NCBI GenBank assembly: GCA_964519345.1
Contig: CAZFKX010000026.1
Coordinates: 90,436 to 154,435, forward strand
From: Persephonella sp964519345
GTDB lineage: Bacteria; Aquificota; Aquificia; Aquificales; Hydrogenothermaceae
Direction of reading: 5' to 3'
DNA length: 64,000 nt
The translations under genes and the position numbers were made by a program. Below are positions 9,701 through 16,314 of the stretch, in pieces (the stretch's first letter is position 1; each line of letters starts with the position of its first letter). Below the pieces are notes generated by a model, which had not been told where the DNA came from, ran no database searches, and saw only the letters and a program-made list of their open reading frames with translations.

Positions 9701-10276
9701 AATAGTCGCAGATACCATAATAGGTATATCCTTACCGGACTCTTCAGCAGTATCCTGAACGGCACGTAAAGCCGCCTTAATCTGAAGAGGATCCTGAAAG
9801 GTTTCAAGTAAAAATAGATCAATTCCTCCCTCTACAAGTCCTTTTGCTGCTATTTTGTATCCTTCGTACATCTCGTCATAATCTATATGACCAAGAGATG
9901 GAAGTTTTGTTCCTGGACCAAGAGAACCGGCAACAAATCTTGGTTTATCCGTTGATGAATAAGTATCACATATCTGTCTAACAAGTTCTGCGCCGGCTTT
10001 TGCAAGCTGATAAGCTCTCTCTCCTATCCCATACTCGTCTAATACCCATGGAAGGGCACCAAAGGTGTTTGTTTTTATAATATCTGCTCCTGCCAAAGCA
10101 TATTTCTCATGTATTGATCTTATAATATCAGGGGCTGTAACATTCAGTATCTCATTACATCCACTTTTTCCTTCCCATGCATCTGTCGGAATTATCATAG
10201 ACTGGATAACAGTCCCCATAGCTCCATCTATAACAAGAACCTTGTCTCCTATCAAATCCCTTAATCTGTTTCCCAT
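6722..10276 (-). CDS. metH: Cobalamin-dependent methionine synthase
   Basis: Transfers the methyl group of 5-methyl-tetrahydrofolate through cob(I)alamin to homocysteine. All four modules are present in 1184 residues. The homocysteine/zinc domain is at about 1-310 (C223 in GFNCGTG, C289-C290 in GGCCGTTP). The pterin-binding barrel is at about 335-600 and the helical cap at about 630-720. The B12 domain carries GDVHDVGKN (cobalt ligand H729), and the C-terminal S-adenosylmethionine reactivation domain has RYSPGYPACPD near 1120. The ATG at 10276 has AAGGAGA upstream. No cobalamin riboswitch was recognised in the short divergent gap with speD. Confidence 0.97.
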   Translation of the reverse strand: MGNRLRDLIGDKVLVIDGAMGTVIQSMIIPTDAWEGKSGCNEILNVTAPDIIRSIHEKYALAGADIIKTNTFGALPWVLDEYGIGERAYQLAKAGAELVRQICDTYSSTDKPRFVAGSLGPGTKLPSLGHIDYDEMYEGYKIAAKGLVEGGIDLFLLETFQDPLQIKAALRAVQDTAEESGKDIPIMVSATIELTGTMLIGTDVQTLAVIMEPFDILTLGFNCGTGPDQIESHLRKLSQVWNGYISVHSNAGLPENRGGHTYYPMGAEEFAEKESRFLDFDGVAVVGGCCGTTPSHIKALADKVKNRRPKPPKGSQPRSLASLYSVQPLKQQPPPFLVGERTNATGSKKFRELLLNEDYDGIISVAQEQVRAGAHGIDVSVNFAGRDEIKDMKAVIKRFNEKIPIPLMPDSTQPEALEAALKHIGGRPILNSANLEDGEEKFDRICQLAKRYGAALVLLTIDEKGMAKTKERKIEIAERMYKIATEKHGICPEDLVFDLLTFTVGSGDEEYREAAVHTIEAIKEIRKRHPEVGFILGISNVSFGLDMIGRKYLNSVFLHHCVEAGLTMAIVNPKHLIPYHRISEEDRKICENLLFNIWESGEDPLFRFIQHFSKVKEKDKKREEDLLENLPVEEKIKKHLIDGEKEKLIKAVEEARHTIPPDRIINDILIDGMKIIGDLFGKGKIQLPFVLQSAEAMKSAVDYLNKYLPKKKKERNTTIVLGTVKGDVHDVGKNLVDIILTNNGFKVINIGIKVELEDFIKAYKEHNADAIGMSGLLVKSTLEMKNNLEEMKKRGINVPVLLGGAALNKKFVDNYCRPVYDGPVFYCKDAFDGIKAMTRIEKWDRISPLDTDLGHDEEEKEELKPEKEEIKIPPLSKIKMPDRSVPVPIPPFWGRNVWVYPEMEDKNLYRYIQELAFKWINKGSLFKRAWGYTRSGKSKEEYERIKKEEILPAFERLKRVLINENIFQPKIIYGYWPCRSDFPVEGEENKECSLIIFPETEGWIKDEDVNREPLKDIIGTGELVINFPRSKKPPYRCIADYFHTERHDTVAFTIVSAGSKLSEYEKELFRMGKYKDYHLVHGLGVELAEALAEIIHKKIRIELNIAENEGKTLEDVNYQIRNYQGARYSPGYPACPDLSINEKIFSLLKPEEFGITLTENYIITPEQSTDAIVVYHPEATYFSV

Positions 10277-10319
10277 ATATATCTCCTTGCAATTTTTTTT
10301 ATATTCGCTACTTTTAATA

Positions 10320-10349
10320 TTGATATTTTAAAAAAAATTAACTTATAAT
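10320..10349 (+). promoter_or_regulatory. Sigma-70 promoter of speD
   Basis: TTGATA (10320-10325), 18-base spacer, TATAAT (10344-10349). A start near 10356 gives a leader of about 100 bases before the speD ATG, long enough for the leader reading frame and two small hairpins described below. Confidence 0.7.
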
Positions 10350-10396
10350 ATATATTCCATTTTTGTCAAAATTAACCTGCAAAGGAGGTTTTTATC

Positions 10397-10489
10397 ATGG
10401 GCAGTAGTAGCCCGACGCATTATTTCAGCATCGAAAAAACAAGATTGGAGGATAGAAAATGGAAAAAACCCTCGGACTGCATATCCTAG
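10397..10489 (+). CDS. 30-codon leader ORF overlapping the speD start
   Basis: A short frame begins at an ATG eight bases after a near-ideal ribosome site (AAAGGAGG, 10381-10388), encodes 30 residues starting MGSSSPTHYFSIEKT, and stops with TAG at 10487, 31 bases inside speD in another frame. The speD frame has a stop (TAG, 10453-10455) one codon before its ATG, so this is not an extension of SpeD. The ribosome site is stronger than that of speD itself, suggesting a translated regulatory leader. The peptide is not recognised and could be fortuitous. Confidence 0.4.
   Translation: MGSSSPTHYFSIEKTRLEDRKWKKPSDCIS
10399..10433 (+). promoter_or_regulatory. Paired hairpins in the speD leader
   Basis: GGGC (10399-10402) pairs with GCCC (10410-10413) around a 7-base loop. 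Immediately after, CGACGC (10413-10418) can pair with GCATCG (10428-10433), with one mismatch. They share base 10413, so they could be alternatives. They lie inside the leader frame and before the speD ribosome site (TTGGAGGA, 10445-10452). This may be a regulatory leader for polyamine control; no known riboswitch class was recognised. Confidence 0.35.
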
Positions 10490-10860
10490 CGGACCTTTAC
10501 GGTGTAGAATTTGACAAAATTGATCATGTTGAGGATGTAAGAGATCTCCTCGAAGGTGCAGTTAAGTACGCAAATTTAAGTAAATTATCATCTCATTTTC
10601 ATCAATTTTATCCCCACGGCGCAACAGGTGTAATCCTCCTCGAAGAATCCCACATATCAATCCATACATGGCCGGAGCATGGTTATGCGGCAATTGATGT
10701 TTATACGTGCGGTGGAAAGGAAAAAACTTTTAAGGCTATGGAGTATATACTTAAGGTACTAAAACCTAAAAGAATTGATGAAAAAGTTGCTGAAAGAGGA
10801 ACTGTTCCTGTTCGCAAAGAAGCCACCCATATAGAAAAGATAGAGCTTGAAACAGTTTAA
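10459..10860 (+). CDS. speD: S-adenosylmethionine decarboxylase proenzyme
   Basis: Pyruvoyl enzyme producing decarboxylated SAM for spermidine synthesis. At 133 residues it is the small prokaryotic form. Self-cleavage is expected at E63-S64 in LLEESHISIHTWPE, giving a beta chain and a pyruvoyl-capped alpha chain; H69 and the Cys of VYTCGG (C84) match the active-site positions of the Thermotoga-type enzyme. The ATG at 10459 follows TTGGAGGA. It lies divergent from metH, so two SAM-cycle genes share one gap, and it ends in its own terminator. No aminopropyltransferase gene is adjacent. Confidence 0.95.
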   Translation: MEKTLGLHILADLYGVEFDKIDHVEDVRDLLEGAVKYANLSKLSSHFHQFYPHGATGVILLEESHISIHTWPEHGYAAIDVYTCGGKEKTFKAMEYILKVLKPKRIDEKVAERGTVPVRKEATHIEKIELETV

Positions 10861-10890
10861 AAGCGGTTTTTCCGCTTTTATTTATTTTTA
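10859..10890 (+). terminator. Intrinsic terminator after speD
   Basis: AAAAGCGG (10859-10866) pairs with CCGCTTTT (10872-10879) around TTTTT, followed by ATTTATTTTTA. The stem begins on the last base of the speD stop codon. Confidence 0.85.
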
Positions 10891-10905
10891 ACCGAATATA
10901 AAACT

Positions 10906-11925
10906 ATGAACAGATCTCCAATCTCCACAACTTTAGTATCCATCGCTTCTGTAGTTGTAATAATTGCAGGATTAAAGGCGGCTCAGGAGTTTGTTGTTCA
11001 GTTTTTGCTTGCCTTATTCTTCGCTATTATGTTTCTCCCAGTTTTTAAGCATTTAAATGCTCTAAAAATACCAAAATGGATATCATTAATCATAATACTC
11101 TTCATAAATCTTCTTGTTGTATATCTTCTTGCCCTTACTATAGTTACGTCTGTTGATGAACTGAGAAAAAATCTTGGCGAGTACCAGGAAAAACTTAATA
11201 TTTATATAGAAGAAAGTTCTAAGATCTTAGGAAAGTTCGGCGTTCATATCCCCGAAAATGTAAATCTCGATCTTTTAAATCCAAATATGATACTCCAGTT
11301 TATGTCTAACTCACTTTTAAGTTTTGGAAATATACTTGCAAATGCTGTATTTATAATAATTCTCGCTGTATTTATACTTCTTGAAAGCGATATGTTCTCC
11401 CAGAAGATAAAACTGATATCAAAAGGTAAAAAAGCCTCTCTCCTTGTTGATCAATTCTTTGAAAGTGTAATAAAGTATATGAAGATAAAAACAATCGTCT
11501 CTGTTTTTACAGGTTTTTTAGCTTGGGTTTTCTTATTTATTTTTGGAATAGATTTTGCCCTTCTGTGGGGCGTGTTGACATTTTTACTTAATTTTATACC
11601 TACAATTGGATCAATAATAGCTGCTGTACCACCAGTTATAATAGCTCTTATAGACGGTGGAATTCCATTATCAATCATAGTTGCTGTCTGGTATCTTACA
11701 ATAAATATGATTATTGGCAATATAATTGAGCCGAAATTCATGGGAAAAGGTGTTGGTCTTTCACCTCTTGTTGTTTTACTTTCTCTTGTTTTCTGGGGAT
11801 GGGTACTTGGAACAGTTGGTATGTTTCTGTCTATACCACTTACAGTTATAGCAAAAATGGCATTTGAACTAAGGGAAGAAACTAAATGGATAGCTATTCT
11901 TATGGATAGCGAGGTAAGAAGATAA
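10906..11925 (+). CDS. AI-2E family transporter (PerM/YdiK-like permease)
   Basis: A 339-residue polytopic inner-membrane protein. It has about eight hydrophobic segments with the family pattern: two N-terminal helices, a soluble stretch (about 80-140), then a C-terminal bundle containing FLLNFIPTIGSIIAAVPP and NIIEPKFMGKGVGLSPL. Family members have been linked to autoinducer-2 or sodium/proton export, but the substrate is usually unknown. No ribosome binding site is visible; a TATAAA (10897-10902) sits so close to the ATG that the mRNA could be leaderless, or it is read from the speD side. Convergent with ugd. Confidence 0.85.
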   Translation: MNRSPISTTLVSIASVVVIIAGLKAAQEFVVQFLLALFFAIMFLPVFKHLNALKIPKWISLIIILFINLLVVYLLALTIVTSVDELRKNLGEYQEKLNIYIEESSKILGKFGVHIPENVNLDLLNPNMILQFMSNSLLSFGNILANAVFIIILAVFILLESDMFSQKIKLISKGKKASLLVDQFFESVIKYMKIKTIVSVFTGFLAWVFLFIFGIDFALLWGVLTFLLNFIPTIGSIIAAVPPVIIALIDGGIPLSIIVAVWYLTINMIIGNIIEPKFMGKGVGLSPLVVLLSLVFWGWVLGTVGMFLSIPLTVIAKMAFELREETKWIAILMDSEVRR

Positions 11926-11944
11926 AAACATTGATCTTATCTTC
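11918..11944. terminator. Inverted repeat across two convergent stop codons
   Basis: GAAGATAA (11918-11925) and TTATCTTC (11937-11944) form an 8-base inverted repeat that contains the stop codons of both the AI-2E permease and ugd. There is no U-run and the stem is A/T-rich, so any terminator function is weak. It may arise simply because both genes end with similar codons. Confidence 0.3.
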
Positions 11945-13247
11945 CTATCGAGTAATACTCAAACCCTCTATTTAACATATCTTCAGGATCATAGATATTC
12001 CTGCCGTCGATAATTATAGGTAGTTTCATAAGATCCTTTATCTTTTTAAGATCAGCATTTTTAAACTGATCCCATTCTGTAATTATCAAAAGGGCATCAG
12101 CATCTTTTAAAGCATCATACATATCATCCATATATGCAATATTCTCCTTTTCAGGAAACAGATTTTTGAAATTATCCATTGCCTTAGGATCATAAAGTCT
12201 AAGATTTGCTCCGAGTCTGTCAAGCTCTCTTACTATATCTATTGATGGAGCTTCCCTTATATCGTCTGTATTAGGTTTGAATGAAAGCCCCCAAACAGCT
12301 ATATTTTTATCCTTACTAATCCATAAAACATCCTCTATCTTATCCAAAAACTTTCTTCTTCTTGATCTATTTATTTTTTCCGTTTCTTTTAAAAGACCAA
12401 AATCAAGACCATGGTCTTCGGCTATCTTTATAAATGCCTGAACATCTTTCGGAAAACAACTTCCTCCATAGCCTATTCCAGCATTAAGAAAATCTCTTCC
12501 TATCCTTTTATCATACCCCATACCATCAGCAACCTCTTTAATATCAGCTCCCACTTTTTCACATAGATCCGCTATCATATTTATATATGATATTTTCATC
12601 GCAAGAAATGAATTGGATGCATGTTTTATAAGTTCTGCAGCTGCCGGTGTTGTTATTAGAAGTGGAAACCCCTTTTCTGTAAAAGGTTTGTAAAGTTCCT
12701 CCATTATCCGCTTTGCTTTTTCTGATTCTACACCAACAACAATTCTATCAGGATTCATAAAATCGTAGATCGCAGACCCTTCTCTTAAAAATTCGGGATT
12801 TGATGCAATATCAAACTGTAAGGATTTATCTTTTATATATCTTCTGACTGTTTTTTTTACCCACTGGTGGGTATTAACAGGAACTGTTGATTTTTCTATG
12901 ATCAGCTTATAACCTGTCATATACTCAGCTATCTGTCTTGATGCTTCTTCAATCTGAGAAAGATCAGCCTTTCCATCTTCTCCCTGAGGTGTTCCAACAC
13001 ACAGAAATATAACATCTGAAAACTTAACACCTTCTTCTATTTTATCTGTAAACTGTATTCTTCCTTCCCTTATATTTTTCTGGAGCATTTCAGAAAGACC
13101 AGGTTCATATATAGGTGATATCCCCCTACAGAGCTTCTCAAGTTTGGATGATACCTTTTCTACACATAAAACCTCGTTTCCAAGATCAGAAAAACATGCA
13201 GCTGTTACTAATCCAACATAGCCTGCACCTATAACTGTGATCCTCAA
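11937..13247 (-). CDS. ugd: UDP-glucose 6-dehydrogenase
   Basis: Oxidises UDP-glucose to UDP-glucuronate with two NAD+, supplying surface polysaccharide precursors. The 436 residues start with the NAD-binding motif VIGAGYVGLVTA, carry SNPEFLREGSA in the middle and the catalytic cysteine in GIGYGGSCFPKDV at about 260. The C-terminal domain contains WGLSFKPNTDDIREAPS. It starts at TTG 13247, preceded by AGGAGG about seven bases upstream; no ATG would keep the Rossmann strand intact. It follows thiD and comF on the same strand with a 40-base gap. Confidence 0.95.
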   Translation of the reverse strand: MRITVIGAGYVGLVTAACFSDLGNEVLCVEKVSSKLEKLCRGISPIYEPGLSEMLQKNIREGRIQFTDKIEEGVKFSDVIFLCVGTPQGEDGKADLSQIEEASRQIAEYMTGYKLIIEKSTVPVNTHQWVKKTVRRYIKDKSLQFDIASNPEFLREGSAIYDFMNPDRIVVGVESEKAKRIMEELYKPFTEKGFPLLITTPAAAELIKHASNSFLAMKISYINMIADLCEKVGADIKEVADGMGYDKRIGRDFLNAGIGYGGSCFPKDVQAFIKIAEDHGLDFGLLKETEKINRSRRRKFLDKIEDVLWISKDKNIAVWGLSFKPNTDDIREAPSIDIVRELDRLGANLRLYDPKAMDNFKNLFPEKENIAYMDDMYDALKDADALLIITEWDQFKNADLKKIKDLMKLPIIIDGRNIYDPEDMLNRGFEYYSIGR

Positions 13248-13287
13248 ATTAACTCCTCCTGATAAATATTAGAAATATTTTATCATG

Positions 13288-13953
13288 TTATCTTGCTATT
13301 ACATAACCGTATATATACTCAGGATCTCCTTTTTTTATCTCCCTGTGGATCTGTCTTAGCGTGCTTCCTGTTGTGAGTATATCGTCAAAAATAAGAATCC
13401 TTTTATCCTTCACACTCCCTGTAAGGGAAAATGCTCCTTCAAGATTATTTTCTCTTTCCTTAGCGGTAAGTTCTGATTGAAAGTAGGTGTTTTTTACTTT
13501 CTTAACCAGTTCTTTTATATAAAAGTTTGGAAATATCTCTTTAAGTATAAGGTAGAGATGATTATATCCCCTGCTTTTTAAAACCTTACTGTGAATAGGT
13601 ACATACGTAACAATATCTATTTTTTCCGTTTCGCAATAATAATTAAGATCATCTTTTATAATATCGGCAAAAACTTTTGATAGGTTTTTTATATTTTTAA
13701 ACTTAAATGCAGATATCAGCTTCCGAACTTCCTTATTAGCTTCTGTGAAAACTCTAATATCCTTAAAAACTCTCTTTTTTAAACAGTCCTGACAGTTTTG
13801 ATTTTTCTTTCCACAGCTCCGGCAGTAAGGAATATTTTTCTGCCTTATTGACTCTATACATTCCTGACAGACAACATTCTGATCTGTATAAAAAAAGATC
13901 TGATTACAAAGAAAACATTTAGCCGGAAAAAGCGTATTTAGAATATATCTCAT
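13288..13953 (-). CDS. comF: ComF-family phosphoribosyltransferase-like protein
   Basis: 221 residues. The N-terminal third holds paired CxxC knuckles (CFLCNQ, CQEC, CRSCGKK, CQDC), as in ComFC-type zinc proteins. The C-terminal part is a type I phosphoribosyltransferase fold with the PRPP-binding motif ILIFDDILTTGSTL. Relatives (ComFC, GntX) are needed for DNA uptake in naturally transformable bacteria, though the reaction is not settled. The ATG at 13953 overlaps the thiD stop by four bases, so the two are translationally coupled. No other competence gene lies in the window. Confidence 0.9.
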   Translation of the reverse strand: MRYILNTLFPAKCFLCNQIFFYTDQNVVCQECIESIRQKNIPYCRSCGKKNQNCQDCLKKRVFKDIRVFTEANKEVRKLISAFKFKNIKNLSKVFADIIKDDLNYYCETEKIDIVTYVPIHSKVLKSRGYNHLYLILKEIFPNFYIKELVKKVKNTYFQSELTAKERENNLEGAFSLTGSVKDKRILIFDDILTTGSTLRQIHREIKKGDPEYIYGYVIAR

Positions 13954-14738
13954 ACTACCGTCCAGAAATGATTTAGACTTCCCTTTCCTTTACCTATATC
14001 AAGTGAGTTTTCTAAAGCACCCTGAATATACGATCTGGCAATCTTTATGGATTTTAGGTGGGAATATCCTTTTGCAAGACATGCTGTTATAGCTGCAGAA
14101 AATGTACATCCTGTTCCGTGAGTATTTTCCGTATCTACGTAAGGATACTCAATAAGATCTATATCTTCTTTATAAACAACATCAATAACTTTTCCATTTT
14201 GAGGCATGTGTCCTCCTTTTACAACAACCGTTGAAGCCCCCATTTTATGAAGTTCCTTTGCAGCTCTGATCATATCATTGACAGATTCAATCTTAATTCC
14301 GGTTAACTGTTCAGCCTCATCTTTGTTTGGAGTCAAAATGTCTGTTATAGGAATAATCTTTTTTATAAATGTCTCTAAAGCCGATCTATCAAGAAGATAT
14401 TTACCGTTAGAAGATTTTATAACAGTATCTGACACAAGGTTCTTCATCTTTAGTTCAGTAACAGCTTGATAAACTGCAAGAACATTAGCTTCTGTCTGAA
14501 GCATACCTATTTTAAAAGCATCTATGCCTATATCTTTAACAACAGTTTTTATCTGATTATAAAGTATTTCTGCAGAAACAGGATAAGATCCTATTACACC
14601 TGATGTATCCTGAACAGTGATTGATGTAACGGCTGACATCCCATAAACACCAAATGCAGAGAAAACCTTAAGATCCGCCTGAATACCTGCTCCTCCACTG
14701 TTATCCGAACCTGCTATAGTTAGAGCCTTATAAATCAA
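13950..14738 (-). CDS. thiD: Hydroxymethylpyrimidine/phosphomethylpyrimidine kinase
   Basis: Phosphorylates HMP and then HMP-phosphate in thiamine synthesis. The 262 residues open with TIAGSDNSGGAGIQADLK and carry VKGGHMP and the anion-hole/catalytic motif NTHGTGCTFSAA near the C-terminus, the full ribokinase-like length. It starts at TTG 14738, with AGAGG about nine bases upstream; the motif begins only a few residues later. No thiamine riboswitch signature was seen in the 67-base gap to the opposing glycosyltransferase gene. First gene of the thiD-comF-ugd minus-strand run. Confidence 0.95.
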   Translation of the reverse strand: MIYKALTIAGSDNSGGAGIQADLKVFSAFGVYGMSAVTSITVQDTSGVIGSYPVSAEILYNQIKTVVKDIGIDAFKIGMLQTEANVLAVYQAVTELKMKNLVSDTVIKSSNGKYLLDRSALETFIKKIIPITDILTPNKDEAEQLTGIKIESVNDMIRAAKELHKMGASTVVVKGGHMPQNGKVIDVVYKEDIDLIEYPYVDTENTHGTGCTFSAAITACLAKGYSHLKSIKIARSYIQGALENSLDIGKGKGSLNHFWTVV

Positions 14739-14763
14739 GTCATAAACCTCTTCAAGCTGATGC

Positions 14764-14769
14764 TATAAT
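14764..14769 (+). promoter_or_regulatory. Candidate -10 box for the GT39-Omp85 operon
   Basis: TATAAT 37 bases before the preferred ATG at 14806; no good -35 at 16-18 bases. It overlaps the upstream region of thiD, so the two divergent genes would compete for the same DNA. Confidence 0.35.
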
Positions 14770-14805
14770 TTTATGTTCTTAAAATAAGTGATATCAAGGG
14801 TGCTT

Positions 14806-16311
14806 ATGTTTAAATACCTTATCCTTTTTCATACTTTTGTAGCCTTTTTAAGGGTAGGATATATTTTATCAGGTCATATTGATCTTTCAACAGAAGAGGC
14901 ACAGTACTGGTTGTGGTCTAAACATCTTGATCTATCCTACTACTCAAAACCTCCTTTAATAGCATATATGAATGCTGTCTCAACATATTTTCTTGGAAAT
15001 ACAGAAATAGGCGTAAGGATAAATGCTGTTATACTTGGATTTCTAACGGCTGTCCTAACGTACTTTACAGCTTTAACAATATTCAAGGATTATATAAAAG
15101 ATAAAAAAGAAAGGGAGATATTTGCTTTTTTATGTTCCATATTTATCTACGGTATTGTAGGATACAACATAGCATCAATAATATTTCTAACAGATACACC
15201 TTTAATGCTTTTCTGGATCTTGACGGTTCTTCTTTTTTATAAAGCTTTAGAAGGAAAAAAACCTTTATTCTGGATAGGAACAGGTATTTCTGCAGGTTTA
15301 GGTTTTCTTTCTAAGTTTTCTATGGTTTTTTTCTTGCCGGCAGTACTTATCTATCTCTTGTTAAAAGACAGGGATGTATTTAGAGAAAAATGGTTTTATA
15401 TATCTATATTAATAGCTTCTTTTTTTACTATTCCCGTTATAGTATGGAACTTTCAGCATGATTTTGTAACATTTAAACATGTTGGAACACTTGAGGGAGC
15501 CAACATAAAGGAGATTTCCATTGAGAAATCATTCAAGTATATAGGGGATTATATAGCAGGACAGATCGGGATAAGCTCTGTATTTCTTTTTCCTTTATTT
15601 TTATATGCCTTTATAAAGGGCTACAGAGAAAAAAACAAAAAGGAGATACTTTATTTATGGATATTTCCAACAACAGTATTTCTTTTCTTTTTGTACGTTG
15701 CATTTAAAAAAAAGGTTGAGGCAAACTGGCCTGCTTTTGGATATATAACTTTATATATTTTAACGTTTTACTATATTTTCAACAAAAAACTTTATAAAAC
15801 AACAGCCATTCTATTCTCATTATCTGTCTTGTCCACAGCTTTATTATTTTATACACCTATTCTTGACAGAACAGGTCTTGGAAATGTTCTTCCTCCTGAG
15901 AAAGATCCAACCAAAAGATTAGTTGGATGGAGAGAGTTAGGCGAAAAAGTAAACAGTATAGTGTCAGACCTACCAGAAAATAAATATTTCATTTTTAGTG
16001 AAAATTACCATATAGCTTCAGAGCTTGCATTTTATGTTAAAGGCAATCCTAATACTTACTGTATAAATCTTGGAAGAAGAATGAATCAGTTTGATCTTTG
16101 GGAAAAAGTAAACAGATTTGCAAATAAAGGATTTTACGGCATTTATGTAACACAGTGGTCTTTAAGAAATGATGTAAGAAAATCTTTCGAGAAACTGATT
16201 AGACAGGATAGATTTGAGGTTGTATTTAGAGGCAAAGTTGTCAGAAGGTATAATATTTTTGTTCTAAAAGGTTTTAAAGGAATAAAAGAGATCAAAACAG
16301 AAAGGTACTAA
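14806..16311 (+). CDS. GT39/ArnT-like membrane glycosyltransferase
   Basis: An integral-membrane GT-C protein of about 501 residues with some ten hydrophobic segments and a C-terminal soluble region. The first periplasmic loop carries the family hallmark STEEAQYWLWSKHLDLSYYS followed by KPPLIAY; acidic residues here bind the lipid-linked sugar in ArnT/PMT enzymes. It should transfer a sugar from a polyprenyl-phosphate donor to a protein or lipid at the periplasmic face. The frame is open to a GTG at 14788, but AAGGG at 14796-14800 favours ATG 14806. The Omp85 gene starts three bases after its stop. Acceptor and donor unknown; a second paralogue lies at 46826-48430. Confidence 0.85.
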   Translation: MFKYLILFHTFVAFLRVGYILSGHIDLSTEEAQYWLWSKHLDLSYYSKPPLIAYMNAVSTYFLGNTEIGVRINAVILGFLTAVLTYFTALTIFKDYIKDKKEREIFAFLCSIFIYGIVGYNIASIIFLTDTPLMLFWILTVLLFYKALEGKKPLFWIGTGISAGLGFLSKFSMVFFLPAVLIYLLLKDRDVFREKWFYISILIASFFTIPVIVWNFQHDFVTFKHVGTLEGANIKEISIEKSFKYIGDYIAGQIGISSVFLFPLFLYAFIKGYREKNKKEILYLWIFPTTVFLFFLYVAFKKKVEANWPAFGYITLYILTFYYIFNKKLYKTTAILFSLSVLSTALLFYTPILDRTGLGNVLPPEKDPTKRLVGWRELGEKVNSIVSDLPENKYFIFSENYHIASELAFYVKGNPNTYCINLGRRMNQFDLWEKVNRFANKGFYGIYVTQWSLRNDVRKSFEKLIRQDRFEVVFRGKVVRRYNIFVLKGFKGIKEIKTERY

Positions 16312-16314
16312 GTA

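Noticed and set aside
10277..10396. Cobalamin or SAM riboswitch before metH
   Set aside because: About 120 A/T-rich bases with no B12-box or SAM-type core recognised; too short for a full B12 element.
14739..14805. Thiamine riboswitch before thiD
   Set aside because: The gap is only 67 bases and no THI-box element was seen.
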